Positions 54,624 to 64,000 of a DNA stretch of 64,000 nucleotides are shown here, piece after piece. This stretch comes from Closterium sp. Naga37s-1. Its lineage: Eukaryota > Streptophyta > Zygnematophyceae > Desmidiales > Closteriaceae. A program made the position numbers and the translations under genes. The stretch covers positions 310,001-374,000 of the forward strand of contig CANJKZ010000114.1 of NCBI GenBank assembly GCA_947471745.1. Direction: 5' to 3'. The notes below the pieces were generated by a model that was not told the origin of the DNA, made no database searches, and saw nothing but the letters and a program-made list of their open reading frames with translations. Position 1 is the stretch's first letter; every line of letters begins with the position of its first letter.

Positions 54624-55685
54624 TTTGGACTGTTGCGAACCAGACAAAATTGCACGAAACAAAATGACAGGCGGCGAGCTACCAGAAGGCTGACGACTAT
54701 GCCAGGCTACTCCACGCGAGTAACTCCTAATAGTAGTAGCAAGGTTCACCGTCCATGATGAACTAAATCTGCCGCCATGATGTGAAAGAAGCCAGCTGAG
54801 GAAAAGAACGATCCTTGTGCTCTTAGGTTGCGATTCCAGTCAAATGTGCCACATCGAGCAACATTCCCAACGGAGGCTCACTCATACCGCATTTTCCCTC
54901 AAATGGAAATACATGTTTCCCACTCGATCCTCTCTTGACGTTCTAACGGGGCTTCTTGTGGTGGATCTTAGAAGTGTAAGGGAGGTGTTCCTAGTGCGAA
55001 AAGAACACGGTACGTAACCAGCCCCAACGCGGTTGGCTATGACGACCTCTCGCTGTCGCATGGCCAACTTCAAACGAAGATTCCTGATGGAGGAAAAGCG
55101 CAAGCAAATTGGGACCACCATCCAACCAGCGCCCAGCCAAAGCCCGCAATTGGTCAGCTCCCCCGATAACCAATCGTCCCATCGCCAGCACAGCCGTCCG
55201 ATTCGCTGACCTCGAACTTTTCCCACAGGCCAGGACATGAAGAGCCGTGGATGCGAGCATGAGTCACCCGTTGACACGTCATGCCTGTCATCCTGTTCTC
55301 TGATTTCTAGTCCTGGCCAGGAATTGAACCAGACTACGGGACTGACGACAAGGCGGGTTATGGGAATGAGGAAGAGCACATGAATATTTTGAGGATTCCT
55401 TTCATTCCTCTTCCTCTTTCAGCTTGAATCTCCTCCGTTCGCCTTTGGTTGGAGGAGCATAACTTTCCAGCCACTCCCACCTTCCTGACGCACATTTATT
55501 TTTGACTGTGTTGCTCTACTAGCCGAGCAAAACGTGTGCACCACAGGAGAGTGGACGTGTGCTTCCTTCTAGGCTCGTTATACTTCAATATTGGGCGTAA
55601 GCGCGGGACCAAGCTGTAGGCCAGTTGCGAGATCAGGCCGTCTCGATTTCTTTCTCGCATTTATTATAATACCCATAAATTCCCA
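54624..55685. other. Intergenic stretch before the GDT1-like gene
   Basis: A 166-codon open frame on the minus strand (54882-55379) and a short one on the plus strand (54817-55017) have no recognisable domain. I treat them as non-coding. The last 30 bp (ttattataatacccataaat) are AT-rich next to the start codon. Confidence 0.5.
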
Positions 55686-58600
55686 ATGGCCACCTTAGCT
55701 GCTGTCCCGACCCTGCTGCCAGTCAAATCTCTACGCACAGTCTCTCGTTGCTCAGTGTCTGCGTGCTCAACCTCCAATGCCAGAGCGCCAGCTGGCAACG
55801 TCCAACAAAAGCCTTGTTCCCCCTTCAAGTCTTTGGAAAGCAGCATTGCACGAGCCCAGACGATTATACCTTTTGGCGGACCTAATTCACGAAGCAGAAA
55901 TGTTTCCGTGCAAAGCTCCTACCGAATATCGGGAGGGAGAACAGAATGTGGCTCGTCCATTGAAGATGTTCGGCTGACTGAGAAAGGGAAGCGAGCAGCA
56001 TCGACCGGCAGCCGTTCCCAACAGAGATTCCCGCAATGGCCGTCAATTCCATCTGGTCTTTTCCCATCAGCTTTAGTTCAGTCGCATTCCCTGGTCGCGT
56101 CTGCCTCCCTTGCAGCAGCAGTAGGTGCATTGTCTCTTTCCTTGCTAGGCCTTGCCTCGCCAGAAACCGCTGCAGCAGCAGCGACAGCTGACGTCATCGC
56201 CGCTTCCGCTGCCGTCCCAGCTGACGTCGGCAGCATCTTGGATCTCGCCGAATTCCAGGCTGGATTCGCTTCGGTGAGTGCAGCCAGATTTCACAACAAT
56301 CATGAACAGTTTTCCGATGGAGTAACAAGAGAGGGAGAATAAAAAAGGATGTGTACAATTCCTCTCGCCTTTTGTTTCTGATGGCTTCTTCCACTCATTT
56401 TGCCTCCATTTGCGGACCGTCCTTCTAATTGTTCTGGGGGTTCTGTCCGTCTGGGTTACCCTGTCCGTCATTGTGCTATCAGGCCTTCCTCCTGGTCCTC
56501 TTCTCTGAAATCGGTGACAAGACGTTCTTCATCGCGGTAAGATGGCGACCAGAATTTCAGCCAGGCTATCTGTCAACCGCCCCTACGAATAACCACCATT
56601 TCGAGACCTCGCTTTGCCAACCCGAATGGGCAAACAGAATGAACTCGCAAGAATGTGCGGTTTCAACTGTCCATTTCCCCCACTGTGTTCCCCTTCAGGC
56701 AGTGCTGGCCACAAGGCGTCCCAATCTGGAGGTCTTCGCAGGCACCTTTGGCGCCCTCGCGTGAGTGTGGTGTAATGTAGTTGGGTGTAGTGTAGTGTAG
56801 TGTCTTTGTTTCTTTGTGGACTCAACATGCAACTCGCAGGCACCTTTGGTGCCCTCGCGTGAGTACAGTGAGTGTATCTTTGTTGACTTGGCACCTTTGG
56901 TTCCTGCGAGTCATGACTCAGCGTCATGACTGTCCTGTCTATGGCGCTGGGCCGAAACTTCCATTAGCAGACGAGCTCCTTCTCCGTAATCCTCACGTCT
57001 CCCCCTTTTCTCCCCTTTCTCCTTGCTTCTCTCATCCCTCCTACTCGCTATTCCCCCCTGTGCCCCTCTCAGCGTCATGACTGTCCTGTCGGTGGCTCTG
57101 GGTCGAATCTTCCATTACGCAGACGAGCTCCTTCCTGCGTAAGGTTCTCCTGTCCGCTCTATCTCAGTTGTTGTTACATACTTTCACAATATTGTAGCAT
57201 CCATCACAACACATCCATTCAACAAAACGCTCGATTGATGTCACTCGATTGCTCGATAGCTATATGCCATGTCACCCAGTTCCTTTCTTATAATCACAAA
57301 GACACTCTGTGTTTCCTTGTTCCCTGCTGCAGCTTCGGCTCATTTGACTTCCCTCTGGATGATGTCGCCTCTGTGGTTCTCCTGGTAATCCTCTCCCTGC
57401 AGTGCTGCTCACGAGTATTCTGCTACTTTGTTCTGCATCTTGGGTCGATTCTAAGAACTCCTTGACCCGTTTGATTTTCCTCGGATACATGGCACCTCCA
57501 TGGATCACCTGATAAACCTCTGAGGCTGCTCTGATGGGACAATGATTTGATCCCTTCTCCCCTCCCTTCCATCCCTTGTCCCTCTCCCTCCTTCCCCCCC
57601 TTCCTCCCCTCCCCTCCTCCCCTTCCCGCCCCCCTCGCCTCCCTACTTTTCCACAGCTCTTTTTCGGCCTCTCCACTTTGAGGGACGCAGCAGGCATGGA
57701 CTCCAAGGCGGAGGAGGAGCAGCAGGAGGTGAGAAACGGTGCAGATGGGTGAGAAATGGTGATGAGACGAAAAGGATTGGTGATAAGGCGAGAAAGAATG
57801 GTGATAATGCACGGAAGGAATGGTGGTAAGACGGGAAGGATTGCTGATTATACAGGAAGGAGTGGTGATAAGACAGGAACAAATGGTGATTACACAGGAA
57901 AGAATGGTGGTAAGATGGGCTGAACGCAGCAGAGTTACAGTAGGGGGCATCTCCGTGGCACTGTGCTACACTGCTAACCGTACTCACGTGTAATGAGGTT
58001 ATTTTTGAGACGTCTCAAGAGTTACAGTAGGGGGCATCTCCCTGGCACTGTGCTACATTTCTAACCGTACTCCATTCCTCTCCACTGCTCCGTTGCTCTG
58101 ACCTCCTCATCCCCCCATCCCACCAGGCGGAGAAGGCAGTGGCAGGGCTGAACGCAGCAGAGGGCACAGAGGGCGGCATCTCCCTGGCAGTGTGCTCGGC
58201 ACGCTTCTAAACCGCACTCCACTCTTCTCCACTGCTCGCATTCCCCCATCCCACCAGGCGGAGAAGGCAGTAGCAGGGCTGAACGCAGCAGAGGGCACAG
58301 AGGGCGGCATCTCCCTGGCAGTGCTGGCTTCGGTGTTTGCTCTGGTGTTCACAGCCGAGTGGGGCGACAAATCATTCTTCTCCACCATCGGTGAGCCTAC
58401 TTGCCCGTTCACACAGGAGAATTGGGGGGGACGGGGGGGGGGGGGGGGGGGAGGGGGAAGTGGGGGATGGGGAGGAGGGCAGCTTGCATCTCTCTGGCAG
58501 TGCTGGCATCGGTGTTTGCTCTGGTGTTCACAGCCGAGTGGGGCGACAAATCATTCTTCTCCACCATTGGTGAGCCTACTTGCCCGTTCACACAGGAAAA

Positions 58601-59191
58601 TTGGGGGGGACAGGGGGGGGGGGGAGGAAGTGGGGGATGAGGGGGGATGGGGAGGAGGGCAGCTTGCATCTCTCTGGCAGTGCTGGCGTCGGTGTTCGCT
58701 CTGGTGTTCACAGCTGATTGGGGTGACAAATCTTTCTTTTCCACTATCAGTGAGCTGACTTCCCTATTCAGACTTTCATCTATAAACGAGCCCACTACGC
58801 ATGTCAACCCATGCTTCCCTCCCCATCACCGCAATCTCCTTTCTTCCATGCCTCGCCAATTTCCCCTCCCTGCCTCTCCTCATGCCCCTCCCTCCCTACC
58901 CCTTCCCATACCCCACCCTCCCTCCTTCCCTGCCCAACTCTACCGCCCCTTGTTTCCCTTCCGCACTCAACCACCTCTGCCGCTCCTCTCCTCATACCCT
59001 TCCCTGCCTCCTCCCTTCCCCCTCTCTGCACCTCTCCCCATCAGCCCTGGCGGCAGCATCATCCCCAGCAGGAGTGGTCACTGGAGCCGTGGCGGCTCAT
59101 GGGGTGGCGACAGTGGTGAGTTGCTTTGCTGTTGCCGTTCTTTTAGAGAGGAAAGAATTGAGCAAGAATACAATAGAATGTAAACACACAC

Positions 59192-59231
<40 letters not shown>

Positions 59232-60035
59232 TCACACACACACAGAGGATGGTCTCGGGAGCAGTGGCAGCTCAAGGGGTGGGCATGAATCCTCATGCCA
59301 ATCGATACCTTTATTTTATTTTATTGTTTAACACCATTTTTCCTCTCTCACTTTCCATTCCCCTCCATTCCCATCCATTTCCCTCCAATCATTCCTCTTA
59401 CGCTACACTAACTCCTTAACTTGCACATCACACCCCCCCCACAACCTGCCGCTCCCCCCTGTGCTCCTTGTGCAGATGGCAGTGCTGGGCGGGTCAATCC
59501 TTTCGAAATACAATTTCGAGGCGCCTCTAACACCACCACCTGCCGCTCCCCCCTGTGCTCCTTGTGCAGATGGCAGTGCTGGGCGGGTCATTCCTCTCTA
59601 AATACATCTCTGAGAAGGTAAGTGTGCTCGTCGTGGTAGCAGGTATGCGAACGGCTTTGGGACTTCAACATGCAATGGGAGGTACATGAAATACCATCAA
59701 AGGCACTCTCGCCTTGTCCCTGGGCAACCAAACCAGCTGGAATCATGCTCCCAGTGCTTGTCTACCCTTTTCTTTTGTGCTTCCTCTGCGTGCCGACACC
59801 TCATGCTTCCCAACAGACCGCTGCCTACGTGGGAGGCACTCTCTTCCTCGTCTTTGCAGCCAAACCAGCTGGATTGTTAATCTCAGTAATCAAATGACCC
59901 TTCCCTTTGTGTCGTCTCCCCATTCGTACCATGATTATGCTCAAACAGACTGTGGCCTACGTTGGAGGCACTCTCTTCCTCGTCTTTGCAGCAGCAACGC
60001 TGGCTGAAATCGTCGCCAACAGCGCTGCTGCTTGA
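55686..60035 (+). CDS. GDT1/PAM71-like plastid divalent cation transporter (UPF0016)
   Basis: Member of the UPF0016/GDT1 family, plastid Mn(2+)/Ca(2+) transporters in plants. Exons: 55686-56273, 56483-56536, 56699-56760, 57073-57138, 57333-57384, 57657-57728, 58258-58390, 59045-59115, 59570-59617, 59949-60035. Phases agree and give 410 residues. Residues 1 to about 150 are a Ser/Ala-rich plastid transit peptide, followed by a hydrophobic stretch (LAAAVGALSLSLLGLA). The two signature motifs are present: EIGDKT at 205-210 (FLLVLFSEIGDKTFFIA) and EWGDKS at 332-337 (LVFTAEWGDKSFFSTI). These acidic motifs form the ion path in the two inverted halves. Between them are ATRRPNLEVFAGTFGALA and a charged linker (AGMDSKAEEEQQE). 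The last exon ends LAEIVANSAAA. Whether it is the thylakoid (PAM71) or envelope (CMT1) type cannot be settled here. Confidence 0.93.
56824..56990 (+). pseudogene. Copies of GDT1 exons 3 and 4 between the intact ones
   Basis: 56826-56860 repeats the AGTFGALA end of exon 3 with donor gtgagt. 56919-56985 repeats exon 4 (VMTVLSMALGRNFH), then TAG in frame, with a changed donor region. The order (3' copy of exon 3, then a copy of exon 4 on the 5' side of the intact one) fits the general pattern. Confidence 0.8.
57930..58190 (+). repeat. 5'-half copies of GDT1 exon 58258-58390
   Basis: A clear copy of AEKAVAGLNAAEGTEGGISL after acceptor ccaccag at 58127-58190, ending in TAA. Two eroded copies lie near 57924-57970 and 58015-58060. 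The palindrome at 57995-58008 sits between the eroded copies. Confidence 0.85.
57980..58008. repeat. Palindrome with the shared left flank in the GDT1-like gene
   Basis: Core TTGAGACGTCTCAA at 57995-58008, preceded by the same 15 bases as at 35054. The right arm has one change. Confidence 0.88.
58425..58760 (+). repeat. 3'-half copies of GDT1 exon 58258-58390
   Basis: Two copies of SLAVLASVFALVFTAEWGDK with FFSTI and a donor, at about 58488-58572 and 58668-58752 (the latter ADWGDKSFFSTIS). Each is preceded by a G-run (58427-58450, 58612-58622). Both lie on the 3' side of the intact exon. Confidence 0.9.
59185..59245. repeat. (CA)n microsatellite
   Basis: CA dinucleotide run with a few interruptions in the GDT1-like intron after exon 8. 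A 3' partial copy of exon 8 (GAVAAQGVGM) follows at 59250-59290. Confidence 0.9.
59470..59530 (+). repeat. 5' copy of GDT1 exon 59570-59617
   Basis: Acceptor tgtgcag then MAVLGGSILSKYNF, matching MAVLGGSFLSKYISEK of the intact exon, and ending in GAGGCGCCTC (59518-59527) with no donor. Confidence 0.85.
59818..59897 (+). repeat. Alternative-looking last exon of the GDT1-like gene
   Basis: After acceptor cccaacag it reads TAAYVGGTLFLVFAA, as in the last exon, then diverges to KPAGLLISVIK and TGA. If used instead of 59949-60035 it would replace the LAEIVANSAAA end. It lies on the 5' side of the standard last exon. Confidence 0.7.
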
Positions 60036-60681
60036 CAGGTGGGCAAGGGAAGGCGTAGGGGATAGGTGAAGAAGGATCAGGAGTATACACACCTCTTTTG
60101 TGTCCCTGTGTTGCTACTGCACTGACAAATATCGTATTCAATGCTTCTCGTGTTTCAACAAGGCACGAGGATTGAGTTGCGTGAGGGGCATGGAGGGGCA
60201 TGGAAGGGCAAGTGAATCATGATGTGATGTGACCTGGCACTGCAAAACTGACCGTGTGAATGTATGCTGTGCAGGTTCCTGCTCTCCCGAGTTGCGTGCA
60301 CTGTGCAACCAGAACGGGGTTTTGCGACTGCAATTACCGTATTGTGTTTTGTTGTGCACATCAACGTAACGGGGTTTTGTTACCAGCATTGGCCAATCCC
60401 TGGCTGGTTGCATTTTGCCAGCGCAATTTGCAATTGTTGCTCCGACAAGTTGTTCACACGGAAGGTTCAGTGAAGTCCCTCCAGAGTTATAACACAATGC
60501 CAGCAGCATCATGGCACGGCGCTAGCAGAATAGTAGCGCAATGCTAATAGAATTATAGCACAATCAAAGCACACTATTAGTTCGGTTCTTACCCGTGCGA
60601 GAGGTAATGCAGGAGAAGATTACAGTACGGTACTAGCACATGCCTTGGCTATAAGCAAGAGAGCTGCGACAAGGTGTCTAT
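60036..60681. other. 3' flank of the GDT1-like gene and likely LTR remnant
   Basis: No gene seen. The part next to 60682 may be the interrupted remainder of the copia LTR that continues at 62144-62332 on the other side of the short element. Confidence 0.4.
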
Positions 60682-62143
60682 TGTCAAAATGTTATTTGCT
60701 GCGTAAGCTGTAGTGTTGTACTCAACAGAGAGTACAACCCTTTTAGGGTTTCCTATATGTACTCCACCTGCCTGCTAGTACAATCCTCTTCTTCCATTCC
60801 TTCTTCACTTCTACTTTCAACATGGTATCAGAGCAGGTTGACCCTCCCTGGTCGATCCTGTTGGGCCCACCAATCACTTCCGCTGACTTCCTGCCAGTCG
60901 CGCTCCCCGGGAGCGTGGCGATTTCCTACTTGTCGCGCGCCCCGGGCGCGCGACGTTTTCTGCTCGCCGTGCGCCCCGGGCGCGCAACGGTTTTCTGCCT
61001 GCCGCGCGCTCTGGGCGAGCGACGGTTTCCTTCCCGTCGCGCGCCCCGGGCGTGCGGCGGATTCCCGCACGTCACGCGCCCCGGGCGCGCGACAGAACCT
61101 GCTCGTCGCGCGCCCCTGGCGCGCGACGGATCCTGCCCGTCGCACGCCTCGGGCGCGCGTCGGTTTCCTGCCCGACGAGCGCCCCGAGCGTGCGGCGGTT
61201 TTCAGCCCGCGCACTGCCCCTGCAGCCCGCGAGCCGCCCCTGCAGCCCGCAAGCCGCCCCTGCAGCCCGCGCGCCTGCCCCTTGCAGCCCGCGCACTGCC
61301 CCCGCAGCCCGCGAGCCGCCCCTGCAGCCCGTGCGCTGCCCCTGCAGCCCGCGAGCCGCCTCTGCAGCCCGCGAGCCGCCTCTGCAGCCCGCGCGCCTGC
61401 CCCTGCAGCCGCGGGGCAGCTCCTACCCCGCCCCCCCACCCCCCCCCTTCTCCTTCATCTCCCTGCTGCGCGTGCAGCCGTGGGGGGGAGGGTATGGGGG
61501 TGGCGGGCGTGAGTGATCAGCTGCGCTCCTCCTCCTCTCTCTCCCACTACTGCAGCTGCCGCTGAGGGGGGGGAGGGTGTGGGGGAGACGAGGGAGTGGC
61601 GCTAGGGATGCCGAGGGGTGTGAAAGGGGGTTCGTGACAATGCGAGGAGGTTGAAGGCGGGTGGCCGCCGTGAAGTCCGCAGCTCAAGTCGCCTGTGAGA
61701 TCGTTGCGCCAGTGGACCGTGAGTCGGTTCCTCTTGCCGGCGAGCAGAGCCAGTTACTCCAGTTGCCCGTGTGCCACTTGCTCCAGTTGACCGTGGGTCA
61801 GTTGCTCTTGCCGGCGAGCAGAGCCAGTTATTCCGGTTTGCGCCGTGTGCCAGCAGCTTCCGTGGCCGCCCACCTCCTCCTCTCCTCTCATGGTCCCTCC
61901 TCCTCCTCACTTGCCCTCTAATTCTGCCACTAGCCTTTGCCTGTGAACTGGTCCTGCGACTGCTTGTTGTGTTGGCTATCCCCCACTTCGCCTATGGGGG
62001 TGTGTCAAAATGTTATTTGCTGTGTAGGCTATAGTGGGGTACTCAGCAGAGAGTACAACCCTTTTAGGGTTTCCTATATGTACTCCACCTGCCTGCTAGT
62101 ACAATCCTCTTCTTCCATTCCTTCTTCCCTTCTACTTTCAACA
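60682..62143 (+). mobile_element. Short non-autonomous LTR retrotransposon
   Basis: Two 141-bp direct LTRs (60682-60822 and 62003-62143) begin tgtcaaaatg and end ttcaaca. A primer-binding site TGGTATCAGAGC, complementary to the initiator tRNA-Met 3' end, starts right after the 5' LTR. A purine-rich tatggggg precedes the 3' LTR. The 1.2-kb interior has no gag, protease, integrase or reverse transcriptase motif. It holds GC-rich tandem blocks (gcgcgccccgggcgcgcgac near 60940-61200; ctgcagcccgcgagccgccc near 61205-61410). The flanks are tctat and tctaa, so a target-site duplication of four to five bases with one mismatch is plausible. The element is TRIM-like and depends on another copia element. 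Confidence 0.85.
60823..60834 (+). other. Primer-binding site of the short LTR element
   Basis: TGGTATCAGAGC, the usual copia priming site for initiator tRNA-Met, abutting the 5' LTR. Confidence 0.9.
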
Positions 62144-64000
62144 TCTAACAGCAAGAGTGTCATCCGGAAGGCAAAATTTAACAGCAGGATAGTTATGCGT
62201 GTCAGAACAGGATTGATTGACTAAAGCAGGATGAGGTGTACAAGTAGCAACCCTAACAAAGGGTTGTACCCCATAGGGAGTAACCCACTACAGCCTAACA
62301 TCACTAACATGATATAAACATGTTTTGACACACCCCCATAGGCAAAGTGGGGGACAACAAGGGGTCACAAGACCAGTCAAGAGAAGAAGAAAAGCAAAGC
62401 AAAGCTCAAGGTGGATCTCAAGATCACCACGCATTCTTAGCACAAGCAAGCGGCCACAAGGCCAGTTCACATGCAGAGTTTATAATAGCAAGAGCAGTAC
62501 ACTGATCACAACCTAGCAAGTGTAAACATGCAGGTATACTCATATATATCTGTGTACAACAAGAGCAAGATCAAGAGACAAGCAAGTGAGTCAGAGTGGG
62601 CACAAGCCCAAGAGCAGTGCAGAAACGCTGATGATCACTAGACCCAAGGGCCTTGGTGAAGACATCAGCAGTGTTGGCCCGTGTGGCCACGTAAGCAAGA
62701 CGAAGCTGACCATGCTGCTGCAGCTCTCGCGTGAGGAAGTAACGGAGAGCAATGTGCTTCGTTCTGTGCTCCAGTCTCTGGTCCTGACACAAGGCAATCA
62801 TGGCCTTGATGTCGACGTACAGAACTGGAAGAGAACGATGCCGCTCACCCAAGTCAGTCAGCAGGTAGGTCAACCAGCGGAGCTCCTGTGCAGCCATAGC
62901 CCCTGCGTAGATCTCGGCCTCACAGCTGGAACTAAGTACAGAAGAAGAGCGAGTGGACCTCCACGAGACAGAACCAGCTCCGAGACTGAAACTGTACCCC
63001 TGTGTTGACCGGTGATTCGTTTGGTCGTCAGCCCAAGAAGCGTCTGAGTGACCGGTGAGAACAACTGAACCCCGTCCTCCAAGCACGAGCCCCATGCCCA
63101 ATGTGCTGCACAAGTAACGCAATACCCTCTTTGCAGCATCCCAGTGCATCTTTCGATGTCTACCGGGAGCCACGTAGTGAGCCAGGAGGCTGAGAGGGTA
63201 CGCGAGGTCAGGTCGTGTGCACGTCATCAGGTACATGAGGCAACCCACAAGCTCTGGGTACGGACCACTCAGCTCTACGGACTCGTCCGAAGGTGGAGCT
63301 GAGAGCGAGTGGCCGGTAGACAGAGGAGTGGGCTGTGGCGAGGACCACGTGAAGTCAAAGCGCTGAAGGACCTTCTGCACCATGTGTGACTGAGTGAGGG
63401 TGATGGTGCGGCGTGCTCTGTCCCGGGTGATCTGCAAGCCAAGATAGCTCCGCAGTTCACCCAGGTCAGTGCAAGTGTGTCTCTCCTACAGCTCCACCTT
63501 CACCAAGGCCAGAGCCTCAGTGTCAGCAGTAGCAAAAACCAAGTCGTCAACATACACGAGAACGTAGAACGGCGGCCGAGAAGTGTCTGTGCGCAGAAAC
63601 AACGAAGGGTCAGCAGTCGAGGGAGCGAAGCCAAGAGCTGTGTTGCGAAGCGAAGTGTAGTCCTCAGTGTGTCGTGCCACTCCCGGGGCGCCTGTCACAG
63701 GCCGTAGACTGGTCGCCAAAGACTCCACTGGGTACCCTCAGGAAACGACCCACTGAAGCCACGTGGACGGCGCAACCAGATAGCCTCGTGAAGGCTGTCC
63801 TGCAAGAAGGCTGTCGAGAAGTCGAGGGAGTGAGCTCGTAGTCGCGCTATGCTGCAACGTGCAGTAGCACCCGAAGAGTGGTCATCTTCGGGGTGGGGGA
63901 GAAGGTCTGAAAGAAGTCAACCCCCTCATGCTAACTGAAGACTCGTGCAACGTAACGCGCCTTGAAGGCAGGCGGAGAACCCAGCGGCCGCTTCACCTTG
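62144..64000 (-). mobile_element. Decayed Ty1/copia retrotransposon, 3' part
   Basis: On the minus strand, from the window edge inward: reverse transcriptase C-terminal region with YVDD (about 63570), then RNase H ending at 62571, then about 230 bp to a purine tract (tatgggggtg) and an LTR beginning tgtcaaaac at 62332. RNase H landmarks are visible: GHSDASWADD, SSCEAEIYAG and KHIALRYF. The RT part is broken by in-frame TAG at 63931-63933 and 63847-63849, a frameshift between those and the YVDD segment, and a further TAG at 63486-63488. The element is not autonomous. Its LTR appears interrupted at 62143 by the short element at 60682-62143. Confidence 0.9.
62571..63485 (-). pseudogene. copia RNase H domain and RT tail
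   Basis: Longest open part of the copia polyprotein. It begins downstream of the TAG at 63486-63488 and contains the connection domain (PELVGCLMYLMTCTRPDLAY) and RNase H (DASWADD, CEAEIYAG, HRTKHIALRYF). It ends with a natural-looking C-terminus at the stop at 62571. Confidence 0.9.

Noticed and set aside
54882-55379. Minus-strand 166-codon frame before the GDT1-like gene
   Set aside because: No start context, domain or splice partner; amino-acid composition (Trp, Arg, Ser rich) is typical of non-coding translation.
60757-61565. Plus-strand frames of about 250 codons inside the short LTR element
   Set aside because: The frames overlap each other in different registers and read only GC-rich tandem blocks; no gag or pol motif is present.

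Overview
The window is nuclear DNA of a green-lineage (streptophyte) eukaryote. Evidence: GT-AG introns throughout, plastid transit peptides, a plant-type kelch acyl-CoA-binding protein, a plastid GDT1/PAM71-type transporter, a receptor-like kinase of plant type and Ty1/copia retrotransposons primed by initiator tRNA-Met. The species cannot be named from sequence alone; a streptophyte alga or bryophyte-grade plant with repeat-rich introns is a guess.

Layout. 1-8094 (-): receptor-like cytoplasmic kinase, its 3' end cut by the window edge. 8095-13504: mostly non-coding, with a small two-exon gene candidate (11078-11664, +) and a decayed relative of it near 9.2 kb. 13505-16150 (+): single-exon 881-residue low-complexity/coiled-coil protein. 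17038-40375 (-): a 23-kb kelch acyl-CoA-binding protein gene (ACBP4/5 type) with about 16 exons among many tandem arrays. 41306-43363 (-): plastid, probably Tat-dependent lumenal DUF2358-like protein. 43617-46510 (-): ALKBH6-type 2-oxoglutarate dioxygenase. 47050-52153 (-): plastid TPR-like membrane protein. 53767-54623 (+): fasciclin (FAS1) protein. 55686-60035 (+): GDT1/PAM71-like transporter. 60682-62143: short non-autonomous LTR element, apparently nested in the LTR of a decayed copia element that runs off the right edge (-).

The main observation is architectural. Nearly every internal exon of the five intron-rich genes is flanked by tandem copies of itself, and the copies follow a rule. 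Copies on the 5' side of an exon carry only its 5' part plus the splice acceptor. Copies on the 3' side carry only its 3' part plus the splice donor. One complete exon sits where the two arrays meet. Exon models built from these complete copies join in frame at every junction I checked, except one donor/acceptor pair in the kinase and one small exon in the kelch gene. A second unexplained signal is a dispersed perfect palindrome (core GAGACGTCTC or GAGGCGCCTC with T/A arms) found in introns and inside a 106-bp satellite.

The genes do not form an operon or obvious pathway. Four of them (DUF2358-like, TPR-like, GDT1-like and probably the ALKBH6 neighbourhood) are ordinary housekeeping or plastid functions.
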